Shown here: in pieces, positions 44,523-58,459 of the stretch
Position numbering within the stretch: position 1 is the first letter of the stretch
Layout of the letters: the number at the start of each line of letters is the position of its first letter
Assembly: GCA_029204225.1 (NCBI GenBank)
Contig: CM055100.1
Coordinates: 12,163,040 to 12,227,039 of the forward strand
Source of the DNA: Diphasiastrum complanatum
Taxonomy: Eukaryota; Streptophyta; Lycopodiopsida; Lycopodiales; Lycopodiaceae
Length of the DNA stretch: 64,000 bases
Reading direction: 5' to 3'
The notes under the pieces: model-generated
What the model was told of the DNA's origin: nothing
Databases searched by the model: none
Seen by the model: the letters and a program-made list of their open reading frames with translations, nothing else
Translations under genes and position numbers: made by a program

Positions 44523-45466
44523 TCAAAGCGCTTCAACTAGTCAAAAGGGAAGTTGGCAATTTGGAGCTAGTCAAGAGCATCAAAGGAGAGGTAATTAGCA
44601 AGGGTGTTATGGATCTATTTTTGCATCATATTGAAGACTCAAGTAAGGTCAAAGGAGCAGAAAGGAAGTGTTGTTCAAGTTTACTTTACTTGTTCTATCT
44701 CATGTTTGAGCAATTTCATGTGGATGTGTGCAAATTGTCAAGATATGGCAAAACTAGCTACATTGGTGAGCATTATTTTGATGTTGGATTTCTACTAGCA
44801 TTCTTGGCCGATTTTGCTGATGGAAATGAAGCTATTGGAGGTTCATTATGTCACTCATCCATGGCTAAGTTCTCAAGTGTTGAGCTACTTGGTGCCAATA
44901 TTTGGAGATTGTCAATTTTTGGTGAATTCACGGTCATTTTCTTGTGTCAAGTAGATCTTGAAGATGGACTAGTGCAAACTACCTGGTTTATGGACTCATG
45001 TGGTGCTGGATTTGCATCATTAATGTACTCACCTACTCATGGATTTCCAAGGTTTGATGGTTTCTTGTGGCAAGATGAAGATGGAGGCTCATTCATGGAG
45101 TATCATGGTGGATACAATGCAACAAAGGACAAAGGAGGAGGAGACATGCAAGCAAAAGTTGATCACTCACATTTATTGTTTGTTTGCTGTATTTTTCCAC
45201 AAAGTTCAGAGTTGGAAGCATGGTGGAATCATTTCATTTACATTCTATTTGATTCTTCATGTTCTAGTCACATTTTTACATGTAAAATTGATGTAAGAAA
45301 TAGTGAAGCATCCCAAGTGGACACTATTCTCTATATCAATTATGGTTGTTTCTATTTTGAGCATTACATGATCATTGAAAGGAGATCTATTCTTAGGAAG
45401 AAGATCATTCTTATGATGGATCAAAGTTCTATTGGCAAAAACTATGCCAGGAGCATTGGAAGCTAG
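44523..45466 (+). CDS. Non-copia ORF in the RT position of B-plus
   Basis: The homologue of the insert in B-minus, open here without a stop for more than 300 codons and also across the A-plus target site. Phrases include MDLFLHHIEDSSK, CSSLLYLFYLMFEQF, WRLSIFGEFTVIFLCQV, SPTHGFPRFDGFLWQDEDG, FEHYMIIERRSILRKKIILM. No membrane protein, zinc finger or polymerase signature is clear. It ends at TAG 45464-45466, 15 bp into the resumed copia RNase H in another frame, so it is not fused to RNase H. The source is unknown. Confidence 0.6.
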
Positions 45467-46092
45467 GAAAGCGAGTTTTGAGGTACATCATTGGAACTCG
45501 AGATTTTGGCATATTGTATGAGGGATCATCACCTAATCTTTTTGGATTTTCAGATTCGGACTATGCTGGAGATATAATGGATAGGAAATCCATTAGTTCT
45601 TATTGTATTTTCATAGGTGATGGAGCTATATCATGGATGTCAAAGAAACAAGCCACTATCTCATTGTCATCTAGTGAGGCCGAGTACAAAGCTCTTACAC
45701 ATTGCACAAAGGAGATGGTATAAATCAAAAGGATGATCAAGGATCTTCACTTGCTGAATTTTTCAGAGAGCCCAATCATCTTTTGTGACAATCAATCAGC
45801 CCAAAGAATGACATCCAATCCTATCTTTCATGCTAGGAGCAAGCATATTGAGATACAATATCATTTTGTGAGGGAGCGAGTCATTGCAAAGGAGGTGGAG
45901 CTTCAACATGTGTCTTCAAGAGAATGTGTAGCTGATATCTTCACCAAAGCATTGGGAAAATACTTGTTCATGAAACATAGGACTTCACTTGGAGTATTAT
46001 CAAAGTCTATGCTAAAACTAGTTGAAGAGGGAGTGTGGAAGATTCAACTAGTTTCATCACATTTTGCAATATTCCCATATTTGGCATATTGA
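45451..46092 (+). pseudogene. B-plus RNase H, ending inside the 3' LTR
   Basis: HWKLGKRVLRYIIGTRDFG, SDSDYAGD, WMSKKQATISLSSSEAEYKAL, then a stop (TAA for TGG) at 45721, then FCDNQSAQRM, HARSKHIEIQYHFVRE, VADIFTKAL. The frame crosses the purine tract and ends 59 bp inside the LTR, as in B-minus. Confidence 0.92.
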
Positions 46093-46683
46093 GGCCAAAA
46101 CTTGTTTTAGACTTAGAGGTTGACTTTTCGAAGTTCATTAGTTCAAATTTCATTTGAATAAACACTTTTTGAAAGTGTGGGAAAGATAGAATGCGAGTTT
46201 GAGTAGATTCAATTTGAATAAGTTGGGTACACTGAATCTAGACCCAAAATTGGTAGGGTTAGCATTTTGGTGGGAAAGCCAAGTGGCCAAATAGGGTTTG
46301 GACCTGCTATAAAAGGATGTAACTCGTGGAGAGAGTCATCTTCTCTCTTCTCTATCTCATTTCATGCTTATACATTGTTCTCTTGGGTTCTACTATCCAC
46401 TGGTGCACGATCTTGGTGATTGCTTGCAATTCTATGTGTAGAATAATCTATATTTGTTATTTTTGGATCCACACGTGTGAAATACAGTAGCTTGCTGGTT
46501 TTGTACGGACAACAACAGTACATAATCATTTCATTCAAGTTTGATCAAGTTCTATTAGTGTTTGCATCTCAAATTGTGTGTAGATGCTGATTTTTCTACA
46601 TTGATGAAATTGGTAGTGTATTTCTCTTTCTAACCAAAGATCATTCAAGTAGATTGGATCTTAAGGATCTGAAATCTTTCACA
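46034..46683 (+). repeat. B-plus 3' LTR, 650 bp
   Basis: TGTGGAAGATT...TTTCACA after the tract GAAGAGGGAG. TATA box TATAAAA at 46308-46314 and the palindrome-containing TCCACACGTGTGAAA at 46468-46482. Confidence 0.95.
46308..46314 (+). promoter_or_regulatory. TATA box of the B LTR
   Basis: TATAAAA in the context CTGCTATAAAAGGATG, conserved in both B-minus LTRs on the other strand. Confidence 0.65.
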
Positions 46684-47582
46684 CTTATTGCTTGTGGCTG
46701 GACTATGCAATCTCAAGAATGCAGTCATCTATTCAAATGGCTATGATGATCCAGTTGTAATACATTTGCTTGTTGTGCAAGCGGTGGAGGTTGACATCAG
46801 CAGCGTACGTCCAATTCAAGTGTATCAGATGCTTTCTACATTGAGTTAACTGAGGCTGGGCTCTGCTCAAAATCTTTCTTCACAAATTTTACCTCAGAGT
46901 AAAACAAACTTGCTATTCGAAACCCAAACACTGAATCAATCCTGGTAGAATTAGCGATCAAATCTTGTTGTAGATATAGTTGAATAGATTTAGAAGATGA
47001 GACGAATATGAGGAAGCGAACGAGGAAGTGAGCAAATGAACTCGCCACAGTACAAGAATGATTAAAAGATCAAAAAGCGAAGAACACAAGTCATATGCAG
47101 AAAAATATAAATCAATCCATATAAATATTGTAGACAAAAGCGCTGCCTATCTGCAATGTTAATCTTTCATCGCTCTCTCTCTCTTGAAAGTATTTGCTTC
47201 CCAATGGTTCCGAGTAACAGGGGTACATCTATCCAATGAGGCGTCAAGCCTTCAACAAAGGAAAGAATAGTTTGTGTCAGAAACTGACACCTCCATCGTC
47301 ATTGCATCATTGCATCATTGTGTCTGCGGGTACCTCTGTGGCAGCCTGGAGAGATTAAGCATCGGAGATTTGCACTTCCTCGGGCTTGTAGGACCTTATA
47401 AATTGCTTTGCCATGTCTGTTGAAGGAGCATTATCAACGAGATTGGAGTTGGTTGTGGCTGTAACCTAGCCATGGAAACGCGCGACCTTGTTTGGAAGCT
47501 TTCTCCTTTGACCCTGTCCAGCTCGGTCTAGAGTTCATGCTCCCTCACATCTTCTAGCTCGGTCGAGAGCTCAGGCTTTCTT
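46684..47582. other. Unclassified flank with an exon-like stretch
   Basis: 46692-46849 on the plus strand is open and reads like protein (LKNAVIYSNGYDDPVVIHLL, VQAVEVDISSVRPIQVYQM) before a TAA. No start, splice partner or family is identified. The rest up to 47582 has higher GC than the surrounding repeats but no ORF or RNA gene that I can support. Confidence 0.35.
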
Positions 47583-47815
47583 GGCTTTGATTGAGATCCT
47601 TCTCTCTCCTCCGGTCGAGATCCCTTTCTCTCTCCTCCGGTTGAGATCCTTCTCTCTCTACCCCTTCTCTCTCCTCCGGTTGAGATCATTCTCTCTCCAC
47701 CCCTTCTCTCTCCTCCGGTTGAGTTTCGGTCGAGATCTCTCTCTCTCTCTCTTACCCTTCCCTATGTTGGTTGAGATGTCTCTCTCTCTACCCTTCCCTG
47801 CGTCGGGTGGTTTCT
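47583..47815 (-). repeat. Minisatellite of ~39-bp units with CGGTTGAGATC core
   Basis: Six or so units combine TCTCTCTCCTCC with GGTTGAGATC. The core is the reverse complement of the ATCTCAACCG core at 545-772, so this is the same repeat family in the opposite orientation, here expanded with CT-rich spacers. Confidence 0.7.
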
Positions 47816-48520
47816 CTCTCTAGCCCCTCTCCATTCTACGTGCCACAGACTTCGCGGCCTCTCCTGAAATATTCCTTGTTTGATTCTCTTTGAATATTCT
47901 TTATTTTCATTTCTATGCCCTCTGAAAAAAAATATTGTCCGGCTTTGTCCAAATGATTTTAACAGTCTGGGTTTCTTCCTCGAGCACATGGGAGATTCTT
48001 CCAAATAACCGACATAAAAAAAATACCATCAAATTTCAGGATTTTTTACGGCTTCATTTTTTCCACGGTCCAATGCTCCAATGAGATCAAAAAAAAATTT
48101 AAGTAAAGGCCCCTTTCTAAGTTGTTAATTCCCCTGTCTTCGTGTAGCCTTAACTTTTGCGTTTAATGTCGGAATTCAGTGCTTAAAGAACGAAAATTGC
48201 TCAGTTCACTATGTTGAGTACAATGGTCATCATTTCATCATCATTATGTACTTCTTATTTATAATTTTATTTTAGGACCCTTTGTCCTAAGTTGTTTACA
48301 CTTTATGTTTTATTCATTTAATTGACCATATCTCATCCGTTTGAGCTCATATTTCAGTGTCGTAGAAAGCAAACTTCATTAGCTCAACAAGATTGTCAGT
48401 GATGTGTAATCAGTAGAACAACAACTAGTAGCTATGGCACTACCAAAACTACAAGCAATATAGTTTAGAAGCTAAAAGAGATCAAATCTACAACTCATTA
48501 TCTATTAGGCTTAGATACCA
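47816..48520. other. No recognised feature
   Basis: Mixed sequence with short A and T runs. No copia motifs, LTR ends or RNA genes. Confidence 0.4.
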
Positions 48521-49379
48521 TGATAGATTTATAACAAAAAATGAATCCTAATGATTCACAACACTGATGCATATTGTACAGTAGGCTGAATTATATTGAA
48601 TATAACAAGTAGAAACAAAACTAGCTCCTAATTCTAGCTTCTCTTGGCATTTGCTCCACTCAGGCTCATAGACGTTGGCTGATTCTGACGAATCCCCGAG
48701 ACACTCGGACAGAGCAACTCAAGAGCACCTCTCACCTTAGACTGAGGAGGTCTCTGAGAAGACGAGACTAATGAAGACTGAGAGCCGAGTATGAGAGCCG
48801 AGAAATACTAGCTAGGAAAGACATGCAAGAACTGTGTAAGCCTCATGGTGTATTTCGGAAGATGGAATGACCATGTAGGAGCTAGTATTTCTAAGCAAAT
48901 GTAAATAAATGCAAGTAGACCCCTCTTAAAGAAAGTAGAGTGAGCCACCTTTTGATGGTGACCTTTAATGGAGAGCATTATTCCACTTGTAGATTGTGAA
49001 ATGCGGAACTAGGATGCCACCTAAGGAGCTCTCTTGCTTATTTAAGAGACTCCCTCTTTGTGAAGAGGAGCTTTTTGCATTGTATCTACTCCATTCTTAA
49101 TGAGAAGATTTCCCATGAGTTTGATACTAGACTAAGCTCCTTGATCATGATGGTTTTCTTGAGTGATGCCCCTATGATCATGCCCTTCCATTCATATTGT
49201 GTGTGATTGTGAATTTAGAGTGGATTAGTTTTCTTGCTTTCCTAGTTGTGGATTAGAACTCATGTTTTCTTGTCGATTAATGTAGGAGCCAACATTGAAG
49301 TAAACTAAATAGGCTAGAAATGTGGCATAAATCTTGCATATTCTCTAACATTCTAGTTCTTGATGTTCTTGGGACGTCC
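48521..49379 (-). repeat. Possible LTR (minus) with PBS-like neighbour
   Basis: GCTTAGATACCA at 48509-48520 resembles a minus-strand PBS (TGGTATCTAAGC) and abuts a TG start (TGATAGATTTATAAC). The far boundary is not found and the following H repeat may belong to the same element. Tentative. Confidence 0.3.
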
Positions 49380-49840
49380 AAGAATCAAAAGGCTGATTAG
49401 TTTCTTGATTCTTGGACTTCTAACATGCTGTAGATTAGTTCTTGTTTCTTGTTTATCAGTTTATGCAAATGTAGCTTAGTTCAGTGTAGTGTAGGATCTG
49501 ATTTCAATCTGTTTTTAGAATAAGTAGCAGTAGAATCTATAGAACATTCATTTGGGCTGCACTCTCTTCTGTGAATGAGCGTTCTTGGCTTGCATCTCTA
49601 TGTAGAATCTAAGTGCATTCAAGAGGGTTCGACCATGAGTTGTCCTCTGATAGGCAGGACAATAAACCTATACTACAGAGTTATTCCGTCCGTTTCTGTC
49701 TGGCCTAGGCATTGTAACAAATAAGAAACAATCAAGTAATGCCCAAACAAGCCTGGTAACAGGCAAGAAATAGATCTGTAAGCAAGAAGCAGAAAGGTAA
49801 ACAATAGGTCCTCTGGAGCACGGGATCTGTCAACAATAGA
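49380..49840 (+). repeat. Dispersed repeat H, copy 2
   Basis: Collinear with 1-465 in the same orientation. The copy differs by scattered substitutions and small indels; no termini identified. Confidence 0.7.
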
Positions 49841-50496
49841 CTTGGGTCATATTTAGATTTGATGGTACAACAAGCAATTTTGACCTATAATAACTTCAAA
49901 TAATATTAAATCAATGGAATAAACACTGAAGATCCAACACATAAAAAAAATGTTGGAAAGTTTGAAATCTCGATTTCTACATCAAATTAGATTATGATTT
50001 ACAATGATATGTATACAAGAGAAACTCAAATCTAGAGTTTTAGTTTCTTCTCAACCACATTTGACCTAACCCTAAAATCAGAACCTGAAGATGGTCCATC
50101 AACCCTAATGTTGACCTCATTGAAGTTAGATCTCTTAATAATGTAAAAATTGTCTATTTTAAGTCCTATATTTTTTCCAAGGCTAAAATGGCCTTTTGTT
50201 CTCAGATGATAGAATGCTACAAGACTTTGAATGAAGAAATCAAATATTGTGAAATTTTTCTAAGCATATGTTCATTTGGCCAATGCCACATCATCACGTT
50301 ACATGGCAAATCATAAGGTATAGTTCTTCGTGGTGAGTAACTTCTCCACCTGTCAAAAGGGTTAGAACACTAGGATAGAGCTCTAACTTTTATCTAGTTG
50401 CATATTTGGAAGTTTTTCTACTTTAACACTACCACACCACCTCTTTCCCCTAACTCTGTCCACCTAATTAGTTTCCAAAAAGTAAAGAGAAAAAAG
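49841..50496. other. No recognised feature
   Basis: AT-rich sequence without ORFs or motifs, bounded on the right by the G LTR start. Confidence 0.4.
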
Positions 50497-50983
50497 TGTT
50501 ACGTCCATGTCCAGTATGTGGGATTCGGAATAAGTCCTAACATAGATAGCCAGTCACTCTAGTGTATACGGTTATTGGTTATGCCTCATCATTCTAGGCT
50601 TAGCCCGTAAAGATAGTTAATAATCATATGAGGGCCCAAACCTATTATTGGACATAGGAGCACTTGCATGGTGTATGACTGTTATAATGCAAGAATAGGA
50701 GGTCAATAGCTTATTATAGGCTGCATGGGAATCCTAAGAAGAATATTCTCTCTTTGGAGAGAGAATACTTACCATGAAAATTCGTCCATCTCCTTATTGG
50801 AATTTCAGATTCTTGAGCCAGGTTTCCTCTCCTCTCTTGCATTCATTCACCATGGCATGGGGGTGAAGTGGTTAGGGTATTGACTAGCCATTTCCTATTG
50901 GTTGGATGGTTTTGCTCCATAGGTGTCCTTTTGGTTGTTTTGCAACAAGATCTAGTCTGATCTTCATAAGGTAATTCTTATAG
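50497..50983 (+). repeat. LTR of family G, uninterrupted
   Basis: TGTTACGTCCATGTCC... through GTAATTCTTATA, ~487 bp, collinear with the two halves of the G LTR around D2. It contains CTCTCTTTGGAGAGAG, an inverted repeat. The abutting PBS makes it a 5' LTR. Confidence 0.8.
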
Positions 50984-50999
50984 TGGTATTAGAACAAGG
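50984..50999 (+). other. PBS-like site of the G element
   Basis: TGGTATTAGAACAAGG is close to TGGTATCAGAGCAAGG, an initiator Met tRNA primer-binding site. Confidence 0.65.
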
Positions 51000-52781
<1,782 letters not shown>

Positions 52782-55198
52782 GTGTTTATGCAAAAACAAT
52801 CAATTGAGTAATATTTTTTGAAGTTAGAACAAAATGCCAATCTAATATCTTAAAGGCTCAAAACTTCCTTCTTTTCAAATTGTATAAATAAGTCTTGTAG
52901 GCAATGGGACAAGAGAGAACAAATTGGTATTTTTAAGAATATAATCTAGTAGCAGAATTTCAAAAAATAAACAAATTAAGAGTATTTGTTTCTTCATACT
53001 ATCATTATGTATGTCATGAATATCATCTATTTTAATATTGTGATTGTATGATAAATATTGTATCTACAATAATGCATTGGCCTAGATTATAATATTTGCA
53101 GGTGACAACTTCAAGGTATGGAATTTTTTTAGAAATCTAGGTTTCAATATTATATATAGTAAGCTTACTATTGCATTTGCATTGAGCTTGTAACTTTAAA
53201 ACAAAGTTGATAAATAGGTTAATATTTGAAATATAATTTGATTATTTTTAACTAAGAGTGTACATGAGACACCTACTTGTTTGTTGTACATATATAGTAC
53301 ATCTTTGTCAATTATCTAAAAAACGAGAAAATAAAATGCTTTTCTTGAACAGTGTTCTATTTGTTGTACAAGTGTATCTTTGGGAAGGGAAGTAGAAAGA
53401 TAGTCAACAAAGGGACCCATATTAGGTGCCATGTGTTGAAAGCTACAACAATGTGCTCATTTGAGAGGGCGAGGTACATTGTTTGTTCAATTATCATATA
53501 TTTTGTTTCTCTCAAAAAGTTGCTTTGACTATTAACTTCATACAAAAGTACAATAAAAGTCAAAGCTAGGTTACTAAGCACAAGTCAAAAGAAAGAAAGT
53601 GAGGTTTCAGACATCTTAGTAAGTAGAATTGAACATAATAACTATATGAAATGCACAATAAATGCTTGGTTACTTCAAATACTTTTTTCTTTTTGTGTTT
53701 GTTCTTTTGTGGACATCTTGGAGTTTTAATGTCTCCATCACTTGTAGTGTTTTTTTTTTAATCTCATTCTCTCTTGAATTGTTGTTTTTTAATCTTTTTA
53801 AAAGTATAGTGGCCCATTTTGGATTTCAAGGACTCATGATATTTTTGTTACAAAATCTAATGTCATTGACAACAACTTTAACTATAGGCTACTCTTGGAT
53901 TTGAAATTAAAATTTGAAATTGATTTTCAAAGTTTGTGGTTTGTTTTTCAGAAACCCTGTAATAGTTACATTATTCATTATTATAGATTGGGTAAGAAAC
54001 AACACAAGTTTTATCAAATGAACACACAATTACACTCAAAGTTCTAGCAAAATGTGCATTTTCAAACACTTTTGAAAACAAATCTCTAACTACCATGATT
54101 TCATATAATTCTTTCACATGAACTTTTTCACACATATTTTTCAATGAAATTTTTGAGCCTATGAATTTGATCGAATCTTTGTTGGATTTATCTCTTCTCT
54201 CTCTAAATTCTGGGAATCGAACAAGATGATGGAGTTATGAACAATTCCTCAATGTATGCACTAAGTGTATCGAATCATATCAGGGTAGTGACTCAAGAGA
54301 CTAGACTGAACGTACTTGATCCTAACGTTGTTAGAATCAATGGTATCGATTTCATAGACAAACATAAAGTTTTGCAACTGATACTATAGAAGTAAAACAG
54401 ACAATTCAGACAAAACAATAAGAGAAATCAAACAAAACAATCAAGAAAGTATTGCATGCATACTGACAACAATCTGAATGCAATAAGATGATGATTCAAT
54501 TTAGACTCGAATATGAAAATACAAGTTAGTACATGCTAGACCACAAAACAATTGCAAGCGAAACCGCATGCTGAAGACTATCTTAGTTCTATAATAGATA
54601 TGAGCTTATTTTGAATCTCAATCTGAAAACAAAATTTGATGCGTGAAAGCATCTACAATGTTTGTCTATGAATGAATAATATAATTAATATTAGTAGCAT
54701 CATCATCTATTGTAATACAATTTGTGCAGATATATACAAAATGACATAGAGACATTAAGTTGTCCAATATGTAGATCTTGGCTGAAGTGGTAAATGTCAC
54801 CATCTAGGTGGATAGCAGATGTGGATGTCACTATTCTGGTAGGCGATAGTCATGGTTGTCATTATCTGGACAAATGGTTGTAGTCATTGTTAAGGTAGTT
54901 GCATAGTAGCAGGAGTGGCTAGATACATGTCTAGCTTCATTTTGAGTAGTGCCATGTCAGCAGTCAAACTCGATGATTTAGTTAATTCAAGTCAATTCTA
55001 GTTGACGTCGAATTGTCAAGAAGTTTGACTCTTTTGAGTTTGACCCTTCCGACCCTCAACAATCTGACTATCACGTAGACACAAGTCTTCAAATCTCACG
55101 TGATAATCAGATTGTGTGACAATAAGAGTAAAAATTTAGCAATATAAATGGATTGAGATTAACATGGGATTCAGGTTAGTAGAGGAGTAAATCCAACA
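52782..55198. other. AT-rich stretch; right part probably the 3' LTR of a decayed minus-strand copia
   Basis: 52782-54200 shows no ORF or motif. The right border at 55198 (GGATTTACTCC preceded on the minus strand by a purine run AAGGAGGGG) looks like a minus-strand LTR start TGTTGGATTTAC, with the RNase H relic following in the correct position. The other LTR end was not found. Confidence 0.4.
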
Positions 55199-55239
55199 CC
55201 CCTCCTTAATCTGGATTCATGAATATATAGATCCTTAGA

Positions 55240-55860
55240 CTTAACGATGTACAGAATTTGTTAGGTTCATCAATATTCAGTGCCTTCATAAAAATATCTA
55301 CGTCATGTCCTACGTTCAACAGTGAGTTAAGCTTACCTCTCTGTCGAGAATCTTACCCCTAACATAGTGATATGTGCTTACTCCTAGAATAAAATCGAGG
55401 ATTGGTCAATAAGGCAATGGCACTTTGATTATCACATAATATATCTATCAGATGTACTGATTCAGACTAATGTCTAATAGTAAATTTCTCAACCTTTTTT
55501 AATAGCTTGCAAAGCAAATGATATAATCTATCTGTATTAAAGAGAGAGATATAGAAGTTTGCTTACAACTAATATAGGAGACAAGACTTTTGTTGAAAAA
55601 GAACATAAATCCAGATGTAGATTTATGAGTATCTACATCTCCTACATAGCTTGCATCTATATATCCATTGAATTGGTGGGGTTGTCATTGGCAACCTTCC
55701 CATAGTAGATGCATAGGTCCTTGTAGCTCAAATGCATCTCATGACACAAATTAGAGTCTTCCAATGGATCATAAGAAGATTTGTTATAAATTGGCTTAGT
55801 GAGTTGACTGCAGAGAGATGTTAGGCTAGTATAGACACACACGTACATGAGAGATCCAAG
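55240..55860 (-). pseudogene. Copia RNase H relic, heavily decayed
   Basis: Across shifts the minus strand gives LTKPIYNKS, DASYVGDVDTHKSTSGFMFF (copia RNase H DADxAGDxxxRKSTSG), KQTSISLSLIQIDYI (KQxSVSLSxxEAEYI) and HYVRGKILDREV (HFIRExVxxGxI). Active-site residues are partly lost and stops are frequent. A different copia lineage from A, B and D, and clearly older. Confidence 0.65.
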
Positions 55861-56183
55861 TGGATTGTGTGCGCACTCTGGTGGATCAACTGATGATCCG
55901 GCCCTCGATTTTGTTGCTCCTATATAATAGCAACATCTTCTTCAGTTTCATTGTTGAATAGTTGTTCGATTGTCGACACCCAAACTAGATGCTTGAATTG
56001 TCATGTCTATGGCAAAAGTAATCGATGGCTTCCATAAAACTTTATCCTTGCCTTTGAAATTAATGAATTGGTTCTCAATAAAAACAATATCCCTACTCTG
56101 TTGGGTATTGGGGTCGTATAGTGTTATATACCATAATGCTACATCCTTTAGTGATGGCCTTGCAAGGGTCGAGATGTATGTCT
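55861..56183. other. No clear feature; possibly upstream RT of the same relic
   Basis: Too decayed to read. Bounded on the right by the B-like LTR at 56184. Confidence 0.3.
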
Positions 56184-56832
56184 TGTGAAGATTTTATGAA
56201 TCACTAACATCCAAAGATATCACTTGATCTTTGGTTATGAATGACAACACAATTAGCACTGTTGGCAATGTATATAAAATCAACATCTACTTAATGAAAG
56301 AGATGCAAACTCAACAAGATATTGATCAAACATCAAATACATAAAATAATGAAGTTGCTTTCCATACAATAACAGTAAGGTACTATATTTCACATGTGTG
56401 GATCTGAATCACAACAAATATAAGCATTCTACACACAACATTGCAAGATATCATCACTATAATGCACTAATGGATAGGTGATCCCAAGAGAACTCATGTA
56501 TAAGCATGAAATGAGATAAGAGAGAGAGAAGATCTATTCTCCCATGCTTGTACACTATTAATAATAGGTCCATGCCTTATTTTGAACTTGGTTTCCCTTC
56601 ATAGAAACTTCTAGATCAAATATCCTACTTACAATATAGACTAGATTCAGTGAATCAACTATCCAAATTTGAATCTTCCAAACTTGACCTTCTACATTTC
56701 CTTCACTTTCTAAAAGTAGTAACTCAGAAAAATTTAGACTAAAATAACTTTGAAATGTCTATCTCTAAGTCTAAAATGCAAATTGGCCTCAATTGCCAAA
56801 TACAAAAGACCAAACTAGTTGACAATTTCTCA
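56184..56832 (-). repeat. B' 3' LTR, ~649 bp
   Basis: TGTGAAGATT...ATTTCTCA, collinear with B LTRs; keeps TTTCACATGTGTGGATC near 56389, a one-base variant of the palindrome. Confidence 0.8.
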
Positions 56833-56998
56833 CTCCCTCTTCCACTAGTTTTAGCATAGACTTTGAGAATACTCCAAGTGAAGTCCTATGCTTTGTAAAC
56901 AAGTCTTTTCGAAGTGCTTTGGTGAAGATATCAGCTATACATACCTTTGAAGACACATGGTGAAGCTCCACCTCCTTTGCCATGACTTGTTCTCTCAC
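56789..56998 (-). pseudogene. B' RNase H C-terminus
   Basis: MAKEVELHHVSSKVCIADIFTKAL, then KHRTSLGVFSKSMLKLVEEGV, the extreme C-terminus of B-type RNase H. As in B the frame runs into the LTR. Confidence 0.85.
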
Positions 56999-57000
56999 AA

Positions 57001-58382
57001 AGCCACCTCAGGAGAGCTTGACGAGATTGTGACAAAGTCTTCATCTCAACTTTTGTCCATTCATGTTTCAACCACATATCCACAATCTATTGTATGTAGA
57101 GTACACAATTATTTCTATATATAGAATTGTTATTTTCATTCAAATTACCATTCCACTGAGGTTAAAAAACTCGTCTTAGAATTTTGCAATGTTAAAATAG
57201 AGAATATTGTTGGTGAGTTTTCTACTAGCATGCAATCCCAAATATAAGTTTATGTATACATTTTTGTAATAATTTGTTATTTGTTTTCTAAAACCAATTT
57301 GTTTTTCAAGTACAAGTCTCAAGTTCAAAATGTAATAGGGATGCGACTTTGTAATGAGATTGAATACATAATCATTGGCTATCATTCATTAGATGAGAAC
57401 TCTAAATGTTGTATTACAACACATCAAGACTAAAAAGCTTTGGAAATTTATTCTAATACCCAACTATTACAAAAGAATTAAAAATTTGTATGAGTAATTC
57501 TATGACTTGTTCTTATCGAAAGTCACAATAGTTAATAAATTATTTGATTGAATTTTTTCTGACTTAGTTTATTGGTTGCTAGATTTATTTAGTGGAAGGA
57601 TATTATCAGCACATTTGTTGTTTAGAAAAGTAGACATTATATTGTTGTAGAATTAGATTTTAAGTTAGTAGAATCTACAAAAATGAGAATAAAATTTCTC
57701 TTTGTTTTATCAGATTAGTTAGTTGAGGTTGGAAAGTATATAGATGATGAACACTATGTCATCTCTCTAGTAAAAAAGTTGGCGACACGAGAGATTTTAT
57801 AGATGTCTTAGTTTAAAAATATAATGTTCTTACATTCGAGAAGTAGTTGAGAAGATACCAATTGCATCTACTGAGGCTTTTCTAGAGAAACACGAAGACT
57901 TAATAGACATTAAGAACTTTTGAGTCATCGAATATACTCTTCTTCATTAAAATATAAATTATGTATTTTTTGATATTATTAATAAAAAATTTCTGTCATG
58001 AGAATTTAAGATTGATTGAACTTTTTTAATCTATTTGTAATACAAAAATATTTTGAACTGTTGTGTTACGATTTTTTTAAATAGTTATACTAAAATTAGA
58101 TGATATTTTTATTTTTATAAATGTCTTAAAATATCTCAATTTATACTCTACTAAAAACTGACACATATTATTAAAATTTATAAGATTTCTATTATTTTTA
58201 TTTCTAAAAAGAGATTGATAAAATAAAATCTATTTTTTGGGATACTACAAACAATTAATTCTCTTCAAACAATTACACAATCTTGTTCATTTATTAGTTT
58301 TATATAATTTATGTTTAAATATCTATATAGATTTTTATATATTATAGTTTTAAAAATATAAAAACTTTAAAAATATAAATTG
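57001..58382. other. Very AT-rich stretch, no recognised feature
   Basis: 57400-58400 is dominated by A and T runs with ORFs below 70 codons. No terminal repeats or motifs were found. Confidence 0.45.
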
Positions 58383-58459
58383 GCTGAACACATGGGACAT
58401 GTACAGTATATGCTGAACACATGGTACGGTATATGCTGAAGACATGGGACATCATATGG
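58383..58459. repeat. Three tandem ~25-bp units (GCTGAACACATGG...)
   Basis: Units at 58383-58411, 58412-58434 and 58435-58459 each begin GCTGAA(C/G)ACATGG and end in an ATAT-like tail. Confidence 0.85.

Larger units (their letters stand above)
42345..46683 (+). mobile_element. Copia element B-plus, 5' truncated
   Basis: Collinear with B-minus from the middle of the leader to the end of the 3' LTR. The 5' LTR, PBS and first ~300 bp of leader are missing. At the break the phrase CCTAAGTGGTGGCT is duplicated (about 42333 and 42352). It also has an internal deletion of roughly 0.9 kb from mid-integrase (44522) into the foreign ORF. It keeps the empty target site of A-plus. Confidence 0.92.
56184..57000 (-). 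mobile_element. B-like copia 3' end (LTR plus RNase H tail), truncated
   Basis: An LTR related to B (56184-56832) is followed by the polypurine tract and the last ~56 codons of RNase H, cut at 57000 in the phrase FVREQVMAKE. Divergence from B is much larger than between the two B copies, so it is an older subfamily (B'). Confidence 0.85.

Noticed and set aside
46836-47048. Minus-strand ORF MASSFAHFLVRFLIF... as a signal-peptide gene
   Set aside because: 70 codons, no homology or splice context, hydrophobic start likely by chance.
58383-58459. Possible CRISPR-like short repeats
   Set aside because: Only three directly adjoining units without unique spacers, in eukaryotic DNA; it is a plain tandem repeat.
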